Source of the DNA: Zychaea mexicana
Taxonomy: Eukaryota; Mucoromycota; Mucoromycetes; Mucorales; Lichtheimiaceae
Direction of reading: 5' to 3'
NCBI RefSeq assembly: GCF_025766255.1
Contig: NW_026516701.1
Location: forward strand, 280,938 to 344,937
DNA length: 64,000 nt
Each line of letters starts with the position of its first letter. The first letter of the stretch is position 1. The translations under genes were made by a program, and so were the position numbers. The notes beneath the pieces were generated by a model that searched no databases, was not told the DNA's origin, and saw nothing but the letters and a program-made list of their open reading frames with translations. Of this stretch, positions 23,306 through 36,400 are shown piece by piece.

Positions 23306-24134
23306 ATGTCTACAACGATCGATCGCGAAAAAGTACTTCAAAAATTTGCTAATTCTATGATATATAATATAACTCGACGTTTCATTAGAGCCTCTTTACT
23401 AAGCTTTAACTTTCATTCATTAGGAGTGTCCATTCCTGCTGAGAATCTTTACAAGAAACGGTGGCCATCACACGTATGCAATACCTCGTTCTCTTTCTCG
23501 ATCACGCGCGATTGATTAAAACATATTTTACAATACTCATACAATTTCATGATATTCAATTAGTACCAACGAATTCCAAGTCGACAGCGTACCAACATCG
23601 GATGAACTTCAATTATATACCTGGTACACATACACATCGATCGTGGGATGAGAGGCAAACGAAAAGACTAGCGTCAACAACTTGAAATTCGCATACTGTA
23701 AACATTCCAATTAACAAACATAATTTTATAGGAGAAATGCAACACTGGAAGAACTTGCACAACTTATTCAAGAAGTGGTACCAGAAGCCAAACACCCTGA
23801 CGCTCGTGTCGCGTTTCGATTAATTTACCTCGACAGTCAGCGCGCCGTTTATCGCTCACGCGACATTGGACGTGTTGTGAATATCAAACCTACAGCAGAT
23901 CAGACAAAGACTTTGGATGATTGCAATTTCTTTATTGGCGACTTTCTGGATGTGGCAATCTATATCGGTCCTCCACCAATAAATAAAATGCGGCGTAACA
24001 GCGATTGGGGACGCGATGGCGGTAACGGTGCACGGGACAGACGCCCTGGTGGTCGATTCGGTAGTGGTGGTGCAAGAGATGGACGGTTCCGACGAGACGA
24101 TCGACCCTTTGGTGGACGACGCGACCGTTTTTAA
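23306..24134 (+). CDS. SAP18: SAP18 (Sin3-associated polypeptide p18)
   Basis: Nuclear protein found in Sin3-histone deacetylase and ASAP/PSAP (exon-junction, splicing) complexes in other eukaryotes. Four in-phase exons: 23306-23332, 23424-23473, 23564-23623 and 23732-24134, giving 179 aa. Family-diagnostic residues are visible: TIDREK...CPFLLRIFTRNGGHH, then NEFQVDSVPTSDELQLYTW, then ATLEELAQLIQEVVPEA, with RDIGRVV and FFIGDFLDVAIYI forming the ubiquitin-like fold. The C-terminal ~45 residues are an Arg/Gly/Asp-rich tail (RRPGGRFGSGGARDG), an RNA-binding-like extension of the type found on other SAP18 orthologues outside animals. The start ATG is directly before the conserved IDREK. Confidence 0.93.
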
Positions 24135-24434
24135 AATAAAACATACAACACATGAGACTTCTCACTTTATCCGACCTTTGAACGCAAACTCGCACCTTGA
24201 ATAAAAGAAAAGGACTGGTCGTTTATATATTTTTATCCACTCATACATGTGAAAGAAGCAAAAAAGAGAAATAAATGCCATTTGTAATTAGGAGTGCTTC
24301 CCTGTGATAAGTGATTGACATACTATGAAAGGCGAGTTATTTTTAATGCTATATTAAATGCTTGTCAGCAGCGACCACGTTTATCACGATCGGCATAGTA
24401 CCTATTTAGGGAGGTGCGGTGTTCGCCCTTGATT

Positions 24435-26367
24435 ATGTATTCAACTATCATGATGCGCGATGAAGATTACAAACGCGCTCAAGAAGAATGGGTCTCTAAT
24501 TGCACTGGTGGCTCGATTCGCGAGATTTTAGCTGTATGCTCTTCTCTTGTTGTAAGTTTATATCGACTGAAAAGAAGAAGCCTAAAGAGAACAAACACCA
24601 TTTCATAACACAAGGCATTTCTCATGCAGGCATCACATTTCCTGTGGACAGTATTAAGCAAACGCGATTGCAATCCATTTGTGAAAGGATTCTGGATTCA
24701 ACTCTTCGTTTACATTGTACCTGTCTTGGCAAACCAAACGGTACTTGCTGACCATGCTTCCTTAGTGACACTCGGTATCTTGTCGGTCGGTTTTCTGGTT
24801 TCTATGACTACTTCAAAAAGTGAACAGGCAGCAAGAGATGGTACAAGTCAAACTGGGTACAAACCGTATCTCACTGTCTATCGAGCTGGCATCATGATGG
24901 TGACTTGTTTGGCAATACTTGCTGTTGATTTCCCTATCTTTCCACGCCGGTTTGCGAAGGTGGAGACATTCGGCACATCATTGGTAATATTTAGATACAG
25001 TTTCTAGTGTTTAACACAGAAAATCCTAAATTGTGATATGGATTTGGATTAGATGGATGTTGGCGTGGGCGCTGTTGTGTTTTCCTCGGGCATTGTCTCT
25101 TCACGAGCGTACCTTTACCAGATTCCAGGTGAAACCAAGATGCTGGCGCTATTCAAAGCCATTCGGTCTGCTTTGCCTATTTTGACACTAGGATTTGCAA
25201 GATTTGTTCTCACCAAAGGTGTTGATTATCAGGTAAATGGGTGTAAAGGAAGATCCCTTAAGAAAAGGTATTGAAAAAAGCGGTATTTTCGGTAATCAAT
25301 ATTAGGAGCATAATTCAGAATATGGATTACACTGGAACTTCTTTTTCACGTTGGGCTTTTTGCCTCCATTCGTCACTTTGGCGAGTTTCCTCTACAAATG
25401 GGTTCCATTTTCGGTATTAGGATTAGCTATAGCTATTGGTAAGTAGACATGGCCTTACAAAAAAGGGAGTGTCCGAAAGAGAGAAATGTAACATGACGTG
25501 TAACGTATCGTCAATATGTATATAAAGGTTATCAGGTGGCATTATCTCAAGGATTACAGGGTTGGATACTCGAAGCGCCTCGAGTAGATATGATCAGCGC
25601 CAACAAAGAAGGCATTTGTAGCTTTGCAGGTACATCTACAGCTGCCCATATCCTTTGATTTCCTCACTAAAAAGAGAAAGAAAAATTACCTCAGCAATCT
25701 GATTGTTTTCTTTTTTCTGTAACGATAGGTTACCTATCCATATTCCTTCTTGGACTTGATTCGGGTACCGTTGTGTTTAAAAAATCGCTCAGTAATACAT
25801 TGGAATCTCGATGGTTAGGCCTAAGTAAGGGATCCAACACAAAGCAGGTGGCAGCACAGCTGACTCTGCGTGCGACACTCTTGTGGACCGTGCTTGGATG
25901 CTGGCGATTCCTGGCGGAAAACAACAATGACGAACAAGCATTCGAAGTTTCTCGTCGCATGGCAAATTTACCCTATGTTATCTGGGTCGTTGCATTCAGT
26001 TTGACGCTGTTAGCATCGTTGGTATGGATTGAAGACTACAATCCATCGCTGGCTCGTGGGCCTGAGCTTTTGGATGCGGTCAATGTCAATGGTCTTTCGA
26101 CGTTTCTCTGGGTAAAGTATCTCTATTTGACGCGTAGGGGTATGGAAGATTGTTAATAGAGTCCACCTCTTCTCACTCGGTTCCTCTCTTTATTTTTTTT
26201 TTATATTTTTATAGGCAAACGTGCTTACTGGACTGGTCAATCTCAGCATGAGAACACTGTATGCTTCTACAACAACTAGCTTGTTGGTATGCTTTGGATA
26301 TATCACAGTTGTTTCGCTTTTACCATGGATCATGTGGCGTCGGTTTGGTATTAGAGTAAAATTGTAA
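24435..26367 (+). CDS. GWT1: GPI-anchor biosynthesis inositol acyltransferase (GWT1/PIG-W)
   Basis: ER membrane enzyme that transfers palmitate to the inositol of GlcN-PI early in GPI-anchor synthesis; its fungal orthologues are the target of manogepix-type antifungals. Seven in-phase exons: 24435-24551, 24630-24983, 25053-25232, 25306-25438, 25528-25629, 25729-26111 and 26215-26367, for about 473 aa. Recognised blocks: [16 protein letters not shown] at the N-terminus, [37 protein letters not shown] and [15 protein letters not shown], with about 13 hydrophobic segments. The first ATG of the frame is chosen; ATGs at 24450 and 24453 would shorten it by 5-6 residues. It lies 300 bp downstream of SAP18 in the same direction. 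Confidence 0.93.
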
Positions 26368-27120
26368 AATAAACAAAGGCACTATCAACCATTTTTTTAC
26401 TGGCCATGCTTAATTATGGTCTGCTATGTCAATTTCGCTCGATTATCCTAGTAACTACGAGTAATATCCGTGAAGCGATCAAGCTTTTTTTTCAATCATC
26501 TGTTTTAAAAAGAAGAAAAGATTCCAAGAATCCAATGGATTCCCCAAAAAGGTTAGTTTTTTTCCCCATAGTTTGTACCTAAACTTTATATAAAAAACCA
26601 TACCCTCGTCTTTATGTAATGTTTGAAGGCTGTCCATGGGCATTTCGTGCAAAAGTATATATGCCATAGAGCGGCTGGATGAAGCTCTGAAAGAAAAGGA
26701 TAAGGCTATTGTTACTGTAATCTTTCATTAAGTGTTAACGAGATCTCGTTGACTAACACCATCTCCCGTGTTCATATAGCCTGTGTATGACTTATTGCTA
26801 AGTGCTTTTTAAGTCGGATTAAGCTTAGCTAATCACCTACTGGGTGTTTGAAGCAACATCATACATAAGAAAAAAGCCAGCTCCTTGATATATCAATGAA
26901 ACTTTAATCCAGTAAAAGTAGCTAGTGTATGCGCGTGTGTGGGGTAAAAGCAAGAAGAAGATATTGACGACGATGATGATGAGGAGGAGTGCAAATTAGA
27001 AAATCCAAAGAACGGAGTGAAACCAATAAAAAAACATTCGGAAGGTGCAGTAAGCACCGACCGTTTTGTTGAAAAATTCTGTTTGGACTTGCAAGTGCTT
27101 ACTGCGTCTGTTCTCACCCA
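26368..27120. other. Intergenic: GWT1 3' side and CHD1 promoter
   Basis: No coding region seen. Contains a 14-bp perfect palindrome AACGAGATCTCGTT at 26737-26750 within a longer imperfect one. Confidence 0.5.
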
Positions 27121-30100
27121 ATGCATGGTAAGTTCGTTTGTATCCCAAAACTGCTTACCCTTTCATATATATCCTCTCTTCCCCCACACACATTCCATCC
27201 CATTTCCCATTTCCCCTTGTTATATTATGAGCATGACGTCTATAACATTGGAGAAAAAAAGCGGCCTGCAACTTTTCGTTTGTGTCATCGCATTCATTTT
27301 TTTATTTCATAAAAAAACTTGTTTGTTGGCATCTGTTACTATTTGTTCAACTTCCCTTTTTTACTGCTCGTAACGACCCTTTCTCCATCGATTTACTTGG
27401 AGACGCGTGCATTCTTTTCTCTTTTAGTGGAGAAGAAGCGATTGCCTTTTCTTTTTATTGCTCCTTTATTTTGTTTCTTTCTTTTGCTCGCAACAGGCTG
27501 CCCTTGTTGTCTGTTACGCATATTGTGTTGCCTTGGGCAACAGAACATTTTGCACATTCCGTTTTCAACAACACACACCCTCTCTCTTTTTTTCCTTTTA
27601 TGACCTCTCTCTCCTCTTCTATACTCCTTTATGGGTGCTAACAAATAACAAACAACATCAACAACTCAAAAAATAACGAATAATAGATTCCGAAGACGAG
27701 TATACCAGTGCAATACCAACAAAGAGAGAATCGGGCGCTACCAGCTCGGATAACGACAGTTTAGACGATGCTGTCGCTGCACGCAAACGTAGAAAGCGTG
27801 TTGTCGTTTTCTCGGAAGACGAAGAGGATGTTGCCGTTGTACCTACTACTACCACCGTCAATAACAATAGCCTGTCGCCACCACTTGCCGCTGAAGATGA
27901 CGACGACGATAGTTCGCTATCCAATAGCGAGGAACTGACACCAAGCCCTCAATGGGGTCATCAACAAGAAAATGAATATACCGACGATGATGATCAAGAC
28001 GAAGAAGACGACGACGATGATGATGATGACGACGACAGTGATAGCCCTGTTCCTACCACTAATGTCAATAATAATGGCTATGATACGTTCGAAGAAGTCA
28101 GTGAAACTGAAGAGCGACGACGGCGAATCGGGACCGAAGAACCGGATTTCCGCTACTTGGACCCCGAATTGTACGGTTTACGCAGATCGTCAAGACGAGC
28201 AGCAGCAGCATCAGCATCCAAGGCAACTCGATATGCGGTAAAGAATATGTCCTTCCGCCCCCCAATATTCGTTATTCGAACTGCGGAGTGTTGAAGGGTG
28301 TTGCCTAGCAGTATTACTAAGCAACCCTTTGCGTACGAAATTAAACTTTTTACTGATTTTCTTATTAGACTTCAACACCATCGTATAATGGAGAGTCGGC
28401 AATGAGCGATGCAAGCGAAGATATCAGTTTGGATGCCAGCAGCGATGACTACTATGGTGCACCCAGAAACGGCACGAAACGTAATCAACGAAGAAGAACT
28501 AGATCTACAACAGCAACTACTACTGCAATTACACATAACCAACTACATAGTACGTATATTGGAACGCGCGGATCGTGAAAATATCCACAATATTAAAAAA
28601 AATATCTTGCTACTGCTGTTAGATCAATGGGCCGGTTTTGACGAAGAAAGCGGAAGTGCTAATGTTTCAGAAGACAGCTCAGACAGTGAGACGTATGGTC
28701 GTCCACGACGGAAAAGTGGTAAAAAACGAAGATCCAACAAAGGTAATTTGATCAGAGTACTTTGGGAAAGAATTATATCAAATTAATTCAGCGGTGAATT
28801 CTAGTGTCACGAACGGCCTCAAGTGATGCGTTACGATATTCAACGCGAAAGCGAACAGTCACCAACTACAATGAAGACAAAGCGGATTTATGGGGGTTAT
28901 CAGAAGAAGACGATGCGTTTGCCGCGAATAGTTCATATACCCCGCAGCCTGAAGAAGAAGAAGGCGATGTCATTGAAAGCGTACACGATCACCGACGACG
29001 CGAACAATTTGGTATGGCAACTCGGTAAACATAGCAATGCATCGCAAATCTTATTAATGATTCGTGAATCAAATACAGCTGATGAACCTGAAGACGTACC
29101 TGAACAAAACATGGAGTTCCTGATCAAGTGGAAGTCCTGGTCTCATTTGCACGACACTTGGGATACGTACGAGTACCTCAGATCCTTCAAGGGATTCAGA
29201 AAACTTGAAAACTACATCAAAACTGCTGTGTACGAAGAAATGGAATTCCGACGCCATCCGGAGACGACGCAAGAAGAACTTGAACAGCAGGACATCAACA
29301 CTGAGCGACGCCGTGAAGACATTCAACACTGGCGCACCGTCGACCGCATCATTGCCATGAAAGGAACACCGCCTGATTGCGAGTATCTTGTAAAATGGAA
29401 ACGGCTGCACTATGACGACTGCACCTGGGAAACATCCGAGCTCATATCCGATAACCACCAAGCCGAAATTGACAGCTTCCTCGACCGAGAACAAAGCCAG
29501 AATATTCCTGGCCGCTCCGCTGCATACATCAAGTCACGACCGACGTTCTCCATCTTGCGCGAACAACCCAGCTTTATTCAGGGAGGCACCTTGCGCGACT
29601 ATCAGCTGCACGGCGCGAGTTGGATGTATTGGCTTTGGTGCAATAACAAGAACGGCATTCTGGCAGACGAAATGGGTCTCGGCAAAACTGTGCAGACGAT
29701 CAGTTTTTTGAGCACTTTGTTCCACAAGCACTCTGTGTACGGCCCATTCTTGGTCGTTGTACCACTGTCGACGTCGGACAACTGGATGTCTGAAATCAAG
29801 CAGTGGGCTCCGGATATGAATGCCATCTGCTATGTCGGTAACCGTAAGGCTCGTCAAGTGATGCGTGAGCAAGAGTTTTATCTGAGCGGTACCAAGAAAC
29901 TCAAGTTCAACGTGCTCGTCACAACCTATGAAATCGTTTTAAAAGACCGTGTCGAATTGGGATCTTTAAAATGGCAGTATCTTGCTGTCGACGAAGCCCA
30001 TCGTCTCAAGAATTCAGAAAGTCAGCTGTATGAGGCTCTTCAAAGCTTCCACACCGTCAACCGCTTACTTGTCACGGGCACGCCGCTCCAGAACAGTGTC

Positions 30101-33028
30101 AAGGAACTACTGGCGTTGGTTGGATTTTTGATGCCGGAAATGGACCTCAGTGAACTGAACGTCGATTTGGATAAGGACGACGATCATCAACAGGAAAAAA
30201 TCAAGAAGCTGCACGAAAGCCTGAAAAGCATCATGTTGCGGCGATTGAAGAAGGATGTCGAAAAATCTTTGCCGAACAAGTCCGAGCGCATTCTCCGCGT
30301 CGAAATGAGCGACATGCAGCGCGATCTGTATAAGAATATTCTGACCAAGAACTTTGAAGTGCTCAATCGCGGCTCTGAGAAGATCAAAAAGCAGTGGCTT
30401 AATATTGCCATTGAGTTGAAAAAAGCGAGTAACCATCCGTTCCTTTTTCAGGACACCGAGCTTGTGCGGACTAGTCGGATCGAACAACTGCGCGGCCTTG
30501 TCGAAAACAGTGGCAAAATGGTATTGTTGGACAAACTCTTGACGCGACTCAAGTCGGATGGTCATCGTGTTTTGATCTTTTCGCAGCTGGTGATGATGCT
30601 AGACATTCTGTCCGAATACATGTCCTTACGTGGCCATCCATTCCAGCGTTTGGACGGACGGATGCGAACAGAAGAACGTACCAAGGCAATCGAGCACTAC
30701 AATGCACCTGACAGTCCTGATTTTGTCTTTTTGCTCTCGACGCGTGCAGGTGGTATGGGTATCAACCTGGTGACTGCCGACACGGTGATTATTTTTGACT
30801 CGGATTGGAATCCGCAAAACGATTTACAGGCCATGTCGCGAGCACATCGTATTGGCCAAACAAAATCGGTCAATGTGTATCGCTTCGTGACCAAGGGAAC
30901 CATGGAGGAGAACATCATTGAACGTGCCAAGCGCAAGATGGTATTGGAATACTGTATTATCAAGCAGATGGATACCTCGGGTCTGTCGCTGCTACCGGAC
31001 AATGCTTTGACAACGTCATCGGGCAAGATCCGCCAGCTTCCGTTTAACAAGGACGAAATGTCGGCCATTTTGAAGTTTGGCGCGCAAAACATGTTTCAGT
31101 CTAATGAGAACACGGAAAAGCTCAATGATATGGATCTGGACGATATTTTGGCACGTGCTGAGCATACCGAGACACTGGAAGATGAAGACAGTGCGCTTGG
31201 CAGCGAGGACTTTTTGGCGCAGTTCAAAATTTCCGACTATGGCGGCACAGCAAACGATTTGAGTTGGGGCGAGATTATACCAGATGGTGAGCGCCGTGCC
31301 AACGAGGAACAAAAGATCATCGAGCACGAGCTATCGCTGTTTGATCGTGCAGCGAAGAAGAATCGACGGACATATCGCGAGAATGCTATCGACGACTTTT
31401 CAGACGAAGAAACTGAAAAGTCAACACGCAAACGACGGCGTAAGGCTGGCGCGTCCACCAGTAGTAGCAGCAAAAAGAACAGCAATGGCAACAAGTCGGA
31501 CGATATCAGCGAAAAGGATCTTCGAGCACTTATTCGCTGTTTACTGAAATGGGGCGACGTCGAAAAGCGGTACGACGAAGCTGTGCGTGACACAGACCTG
31601 GAACACAAGGATAAAACGGTGATTCTTAATATGTGTGAGGATCTGGTCAGTGCGTGCAAGGACAAAATTACCGAGCAGCTGCAGGCAGCTTCAGTTTCCT
31701 CCTCGTCGACTTCATCCAAGACGCCAATAGACGAAGAAACCATGCTTCGCGAAGTGCGACACACAAAGCAAAAGGCAATTCTTTTCACCTGGCGCGGAAT
31801 CCAAAGCGTCAATGCGGGCCAGGTCCTCCAACGACATCATGATATGAAGGTGCTTCGGCAGCGGATGCATGCCATGAGTAACACACTCAAATTCCGAATG
31901 TCCCTGGGTGCGAAGCGCGTGCAAGGCTGGTCCTGTCCATGGGGTCAAAAGGAAGATGCGATGCTACTGGTGGGTGTTGATCGACATGGATTTGGCAGCT
32001 GGACCCAGATCCAGGCTGACCTCGACCTAGGTTTACAAGACAAGTTTTTCCTGAATCACAATGGTGACGACGACGAGAGCAATGTAAAAGCTGCCAAGGA
32101 CAAGGACGATAAGCGGACCCCCAAGGCAATTCATCTGGTACGACGTACTGAGCAACTACTCAAGGTGCTTGCAGAAGATGAAAAGACGCGGCAAACGAAG
32201 CCTCAAAAGCAATCGACTCTCAAATTTAGTAAAAAGGAGGGCAGTGTGGCGGCGGCGCGACATCATCCACAGTCAGATGACCATCACCACCACAAACGAT
32301 CATCACCCCAACAGCAAGCACGGGGATCGCCTGGCACGCCATCAGCACGCGAGCGTAAGGGCAAAACCACGGGCAGTAGATCATCACCAGCTGCCGGCGC
32401 TGCAGCAGCAGCAGCAGCTGGTTCTGGCACACCGTCCTCAGCCAAGAAAACTGAAAAGGAGAACAAGGAACCGGATTTGGAAGAAATGTACGCCAGTTAC
32501 GATGAAGACGAAGCCAAGCGTGCATTGGAGCCTGTTCGATCTGTATTAGTTCGCTTAAGGGACGAGACGAACAAGTTGGAAAAGGACAAGGTTGCAGCGT
32601 TCATCAAGGAATGTGTTGGCAAAATTGGCAAATGTATCGATAAAAACATGGATCGGTTATCAAGCAATCGCAGTCGACAGGACCGACATCGCTACCATCG
32701 CGATATGTGGCTCTATGTCAAGCGCTTCTGGCCCAGCAAGCGTCCAAAATACAAGGATCTAGTCAATATCTGGAACCGCCTAAAGAGCAATCCGCCTCCA
32801 TCCTCCCAGCAAACGCCAACATCTTCTGGTTCGAAAGCAATTACAGCAACCGAAGAAGGTCGCTCCTCAACCACTTCCTCATCCACTCATCTTCACAACG
32901 GCAGTAGTCATCACCATCATACCCCTCCATCGTCCTCATCGCATCGACGGCATCATCACCATCGCTCACATCAGCATTCACGTGATTACGGAGACCGTCG
33001 TGACGAACGGCGCGATCGTCGCTACTAG
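27121..33028 (+). CDS. CHD1: CHD1 chromodomain-helicase chromatin remodeler
   Basis: Nuclear SWI/SNF2-type ATPase that spaces nucleosomes over transcribed genes. Six in-phase exons: 27121-27127, 27687-28237, 28369-28549, 28623-28742, 28805-29011 and 29079-33028, about 1671 aa. The coding part of exon 1 is only 7 nt (ATG CAT G) before a 559-nt intron. Order: acidic Asp/Glu/Ser N-terminus; chromodomain 1 (~341-405, FLIKWKSWSHLHDTW); chromodomain 2 (~443-515, YLVKWKRLHYDDCTWE); SNF2 ATPase with ADEMGLGKTVQ (~550) and DEAHRLKN (~660); helicase C with SRAHRIGQ; SANT-SLIDE-like DNA-binding region (~1166-1370); a C-terminal helical DUF4208/CHCT domain (~1488-1583); and a His/Ser-rich tail. All features expected of a CHD1 orthologue are present. 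Confidence 0.95.
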
Positions 33029-33054
33029 TTCTTCTATTCTTCTTCCCTCTATTT

Positions 33055-33090
33055 GCACACACACACACACACACACATGCACACACATAC
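33055..33090. repeat. (CA)n microsatellite in CHD1 3' region
   Basis: About 17 CA units with one interruption, just after the CHD1 stop. Confidence 0.85.
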
Positions 33091-35445
33091 ATAAATACAC
33101 GCTCTTCTTTTAATTAACATCTTTCTTTGTTTGGTATGAGCCGGTAGGCCAATAAACTACCACCCTGAATCACATGTACAAAGCAGTTGTGTGTTGGAGA
33201 TAAGAAAAAAAAGGGATTATACAAAGCTAGAAAGAGAGCGGGGAGGGGTGGTTATGGAACGATTAATCATTGGCAGTGATCTAGGGGTGGCGAAGCTGGA
33301 CAAGCGGCTTTAATGCCAGTGAGGTGTCAGTCGAATGTGTGTATGGGACACGGTTGAAATCCCAAGTCCAGTAATCACAGCAGCATGCCACGAGAACAGA
33401 CTAAACGGCTATTGTTTTTAATTGAATGGTTGAAGCAAAGGCATCGGGCCTATCCAAGTTGATGATAAAGGTTAGGATCTAGTTTGGTGTAGAAGACCAG
33501 GCTCCAAACTTCCTTTCATACAATTGATCGCAGTGGGTAGTCAATGAGAAAGCGTTGTTCGCATGAACTATCGAGCCACCATCATAGGTACAGAAATTCC
33601 AAAAATTCAATGTAAAGCAACAGCATAAATGGTGGTAGTTGTTGTGCTTTGATCTGGATTTTGGATCATACCTACACCCGAATATACTGTTCACTTGATA
33701 GCATCATTGCACACAAAAAAAATTATTACCGTTTTAAAAGTTTACGATAGTGTCCAGCAACCTAGCTGATTATAGTTGAGTACATGTGTATGCTACATTT
33801 GGAGAAAGGATGTACAAGAAGCCCATTCGTTGTATGAGTGCTTTAAGTCGGTGCGTTCAAACTTGTACAGATAGCGAGACAACTACGATTGCTGGAATAA
33901 CTTGTAAATATTGTATGTAATACTCAAAATTGTGCACAGATGACAGCAGATGAATTTTCAATTCTTGATATGAGTACATATTAGCTTGCACTACACGTGT
34001 CTTGTAGATGAAATAAAGAAAGTGAGTGGGTATCAATGGAAATTGCCTGCGGATATTGAAGGCTACTTTTTATAATATATTTGTGTATTGGTGAAATAGA
34101 CCAGAAATTGCATTTTTTGTTATGTATGTACGTATCCATATACATTGATGACCCGTTCTGTGATGTACATTTGTCTGTACATAGTAAACTTCATGTTACG
34201 CTAAACAAGAATGTATTGCAACTACAGTACATATATAAAAAGAGAAATCGCAACCAAAGAAAACTGGCCATTTAAAATCTTGACCATTACCTGCAATTCA
34301 GTAACGCCGCCTACAAGTATTCTGACTGTGAAAAATGTTTTGGATCAGGAACTTCTTTTAAGAATTGCACCCTCTAAGAGCTATGCTGCTGATAATATAG
34401 AGCTTATATTTCAGCCAAATACATTGTTGGATTGCTGATAAGGATACATATCAAATCTTAGTAGTATATAGTAAATATTTTTTTTTCCTTTCACCTGTGA
34501 AGACCTCACAATGCAGTGGCATTCGGTTTACTGTTAACTCCGCGACGACGACTGTACTTACTTTCGTCCGATGATAATCTCAAACTAATTTGAAAAATCC
34601 AAATCGAACAGGCTATTAGTGTATCTACATCAGTATCCGCTAACATTGGCAGTTCTGGCTTAGAATGTTTGAGACACGCTTCCCGGACGCTTGGATACGT
34701 TCAATTGTCCATCGACGAGCAATCGCCAATCAAGCAGATGAAACTGAGAGTCTTAAATGAATGATAGACCTGACGAGTATCGTTTTACCCGCAATTAATA
34801 GTAATACATACCTGATTATTTTACTTACAGTTTGACAATGACCTTTAGCTTTTCAGACTGTTACGGCACAGAAACGGTCTATGAATTTCCAGTATAAAAT
34901 ACAAAGGGTTTCAAAAATCATTATTATATCCAAATTTCAAAAATGAAACGATCAAGAAGAATGAGATACCAAGCGACTACCTAAATCAGATTATCTATGA
35001 CGGTTATTGTGCGATGTAAGATCGATTAAATGTTTTTGATCATTGCACTGCGCAAAGTCGGTTTTCTGCTAGCTACCCTTGCAATATCCTCTTTGGATAC
35101 TCTTGAAAGCAGAATTTACATCTGGAAGAGAATTTGACCACAAAAACGTTAATTGTATCTCTGACTTCTGGACAATCTGTGTGGCGAGTCAAACGACGGC
35201 TTGATCCATTTGGTCGATGCGGGACACCGCCAATGACTCGATCAACCAGTGATATATAATACTTTCGCGAAATTTACAATCTGAAATTTCGGCTATGTGA
35301 ATTCTTGTGATTCCTTATCGCGCTTCGAACCATTCCCTGGATCACGAAACTCCGGCTATGGTAAAGCAATACATTTAGCAATACATATATTGCAACACTC
35401 CTCCACCCTCCTTACTTACCTAACGACACCAGTCCTGCTTTTATC
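33091..35445. other. Gene-poor spacer
   Basis: No gene supported. At 33288-33362 there are box A-like (TGGCGAAGCTGG) and box B-like (GGTTGAAATCC) motifs about 52 bp apart but no tRNA fold that I can complete. A plus-strand frame at 34250-34438 (TSILTVKNVLDQELLLRIAP) has some protein character but no partners. Confidence 0.4.
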
Positions 35446-35599
35446 TTGACAAAACCAGAAACTTTGGAAATAGGATTCTTTTTTAGGGTCATCTTCTATC
35501 ATGGCCACAGAGCGCAAGTTGCTACGGTAGAAGCGCTCAAAACCCCAAACTTGATCTGCTTATGCAAACAAGACAAGGAGTCGAATCGGAACTGTATGT

Positions 35600-36400
35600 C
35601 AACATCGACTAACAACAATCAATCGAATAGATAGTATGAGCTAGCATTTGAGTTTTCCCTGGTACTATCTGTTAGGAAAATATGGCTATTTTTGAAGGAC
35701 TCGTAGAGGATGCTACACCACCTCTTGGACAAGTTCTCTTTTACAATTTGATTGCCAAATACGCCATGTTTTTGATTATTGTGTCTTGCCATACTACAGG
35801 TAATACTGGAATGTTTGTGTTTTGTCTAGTACTCCGGAACAATCCATCAGTTACAATGAATTATTGGAAGAAGAGGACCAAGTGATTGGGCGTTTTGGCG
35901 GCGGCGTCATGAGCACTGACAATAACAGCAGCAACAGCAATGATACAAACGAATAATTTTTTTTTCAATACGCTTTAGATCTTGACCAAACTGGATAATG
36001 GTTTCTGCGTTCAATTAGACCTGCACAATATTGATTATGGGCGCGGCGGTACACGTAAAGAGCCTATTGTTTCAAGTAATCTTGGTGTTATTGTTATGCC
36101 AGGTGAGCTGTATTTACTAGCAAAATGCGCAGCAGTATCATAGATTGAATACAGTTCCGGAATCATGCAAAGCAGCAGAACCATTTGCTAACGGTGATGA
36201 TATACACAGGTGATATAGTTTTAGTAAATACATGGTATAATAGCCAAGTTGTAGACTGGGGTTACAGTGTCGACTGACTCAATCGCTCCGAGTCCAAACC
36301 GTTTCAATATGTTGTTGAAGAAGATGCAAGAACGAGTGACCAGTACTTGACTTCTAAGAAGGAAAAGGTCCTTGCCAGTAAGTGCATCTCTAGTTTTCAT
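35600..36400 (+). pseudogene. Decayed gene fragment of unknown family
   Basis: Successive plus-strand stretches look translated: MAIFEGLVEDATPPLGQ at 35682, then YNELLEEEDQVIGRFGGGV near 35860, then LTKLDNGFCVQLDLHNIDYG at about 35990-36100, then DIVLVNTWYNSQVVDWGYSVD at about 36215-36280. This last is followed by an in-frame TGA and further protein-like sequence (SESKPFQYVVEEDARTS). Splice-like borders exist between some pieces, but stops break the chain. I cannot name the family. Confidence 0.35.

Noticed and set aside
30107..31812. Long antisense frames under CHD1
   Set aside because: Shadows of the conserved helicase and linker coding sequence.
33288..33362. tRNA gene
   Set aside because: Box A and B-like motifs exist, but the T-stem and acceptor stem do not pair properly, so it is not called as a tRNA.
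36270..36290. Selenocysteine or programmed readthrough at the in-frame TGA
   Set aside because: The surrounding gene pieces show other breaks and fungi of this group are not expected to use selenocysteine; decay is simpler.
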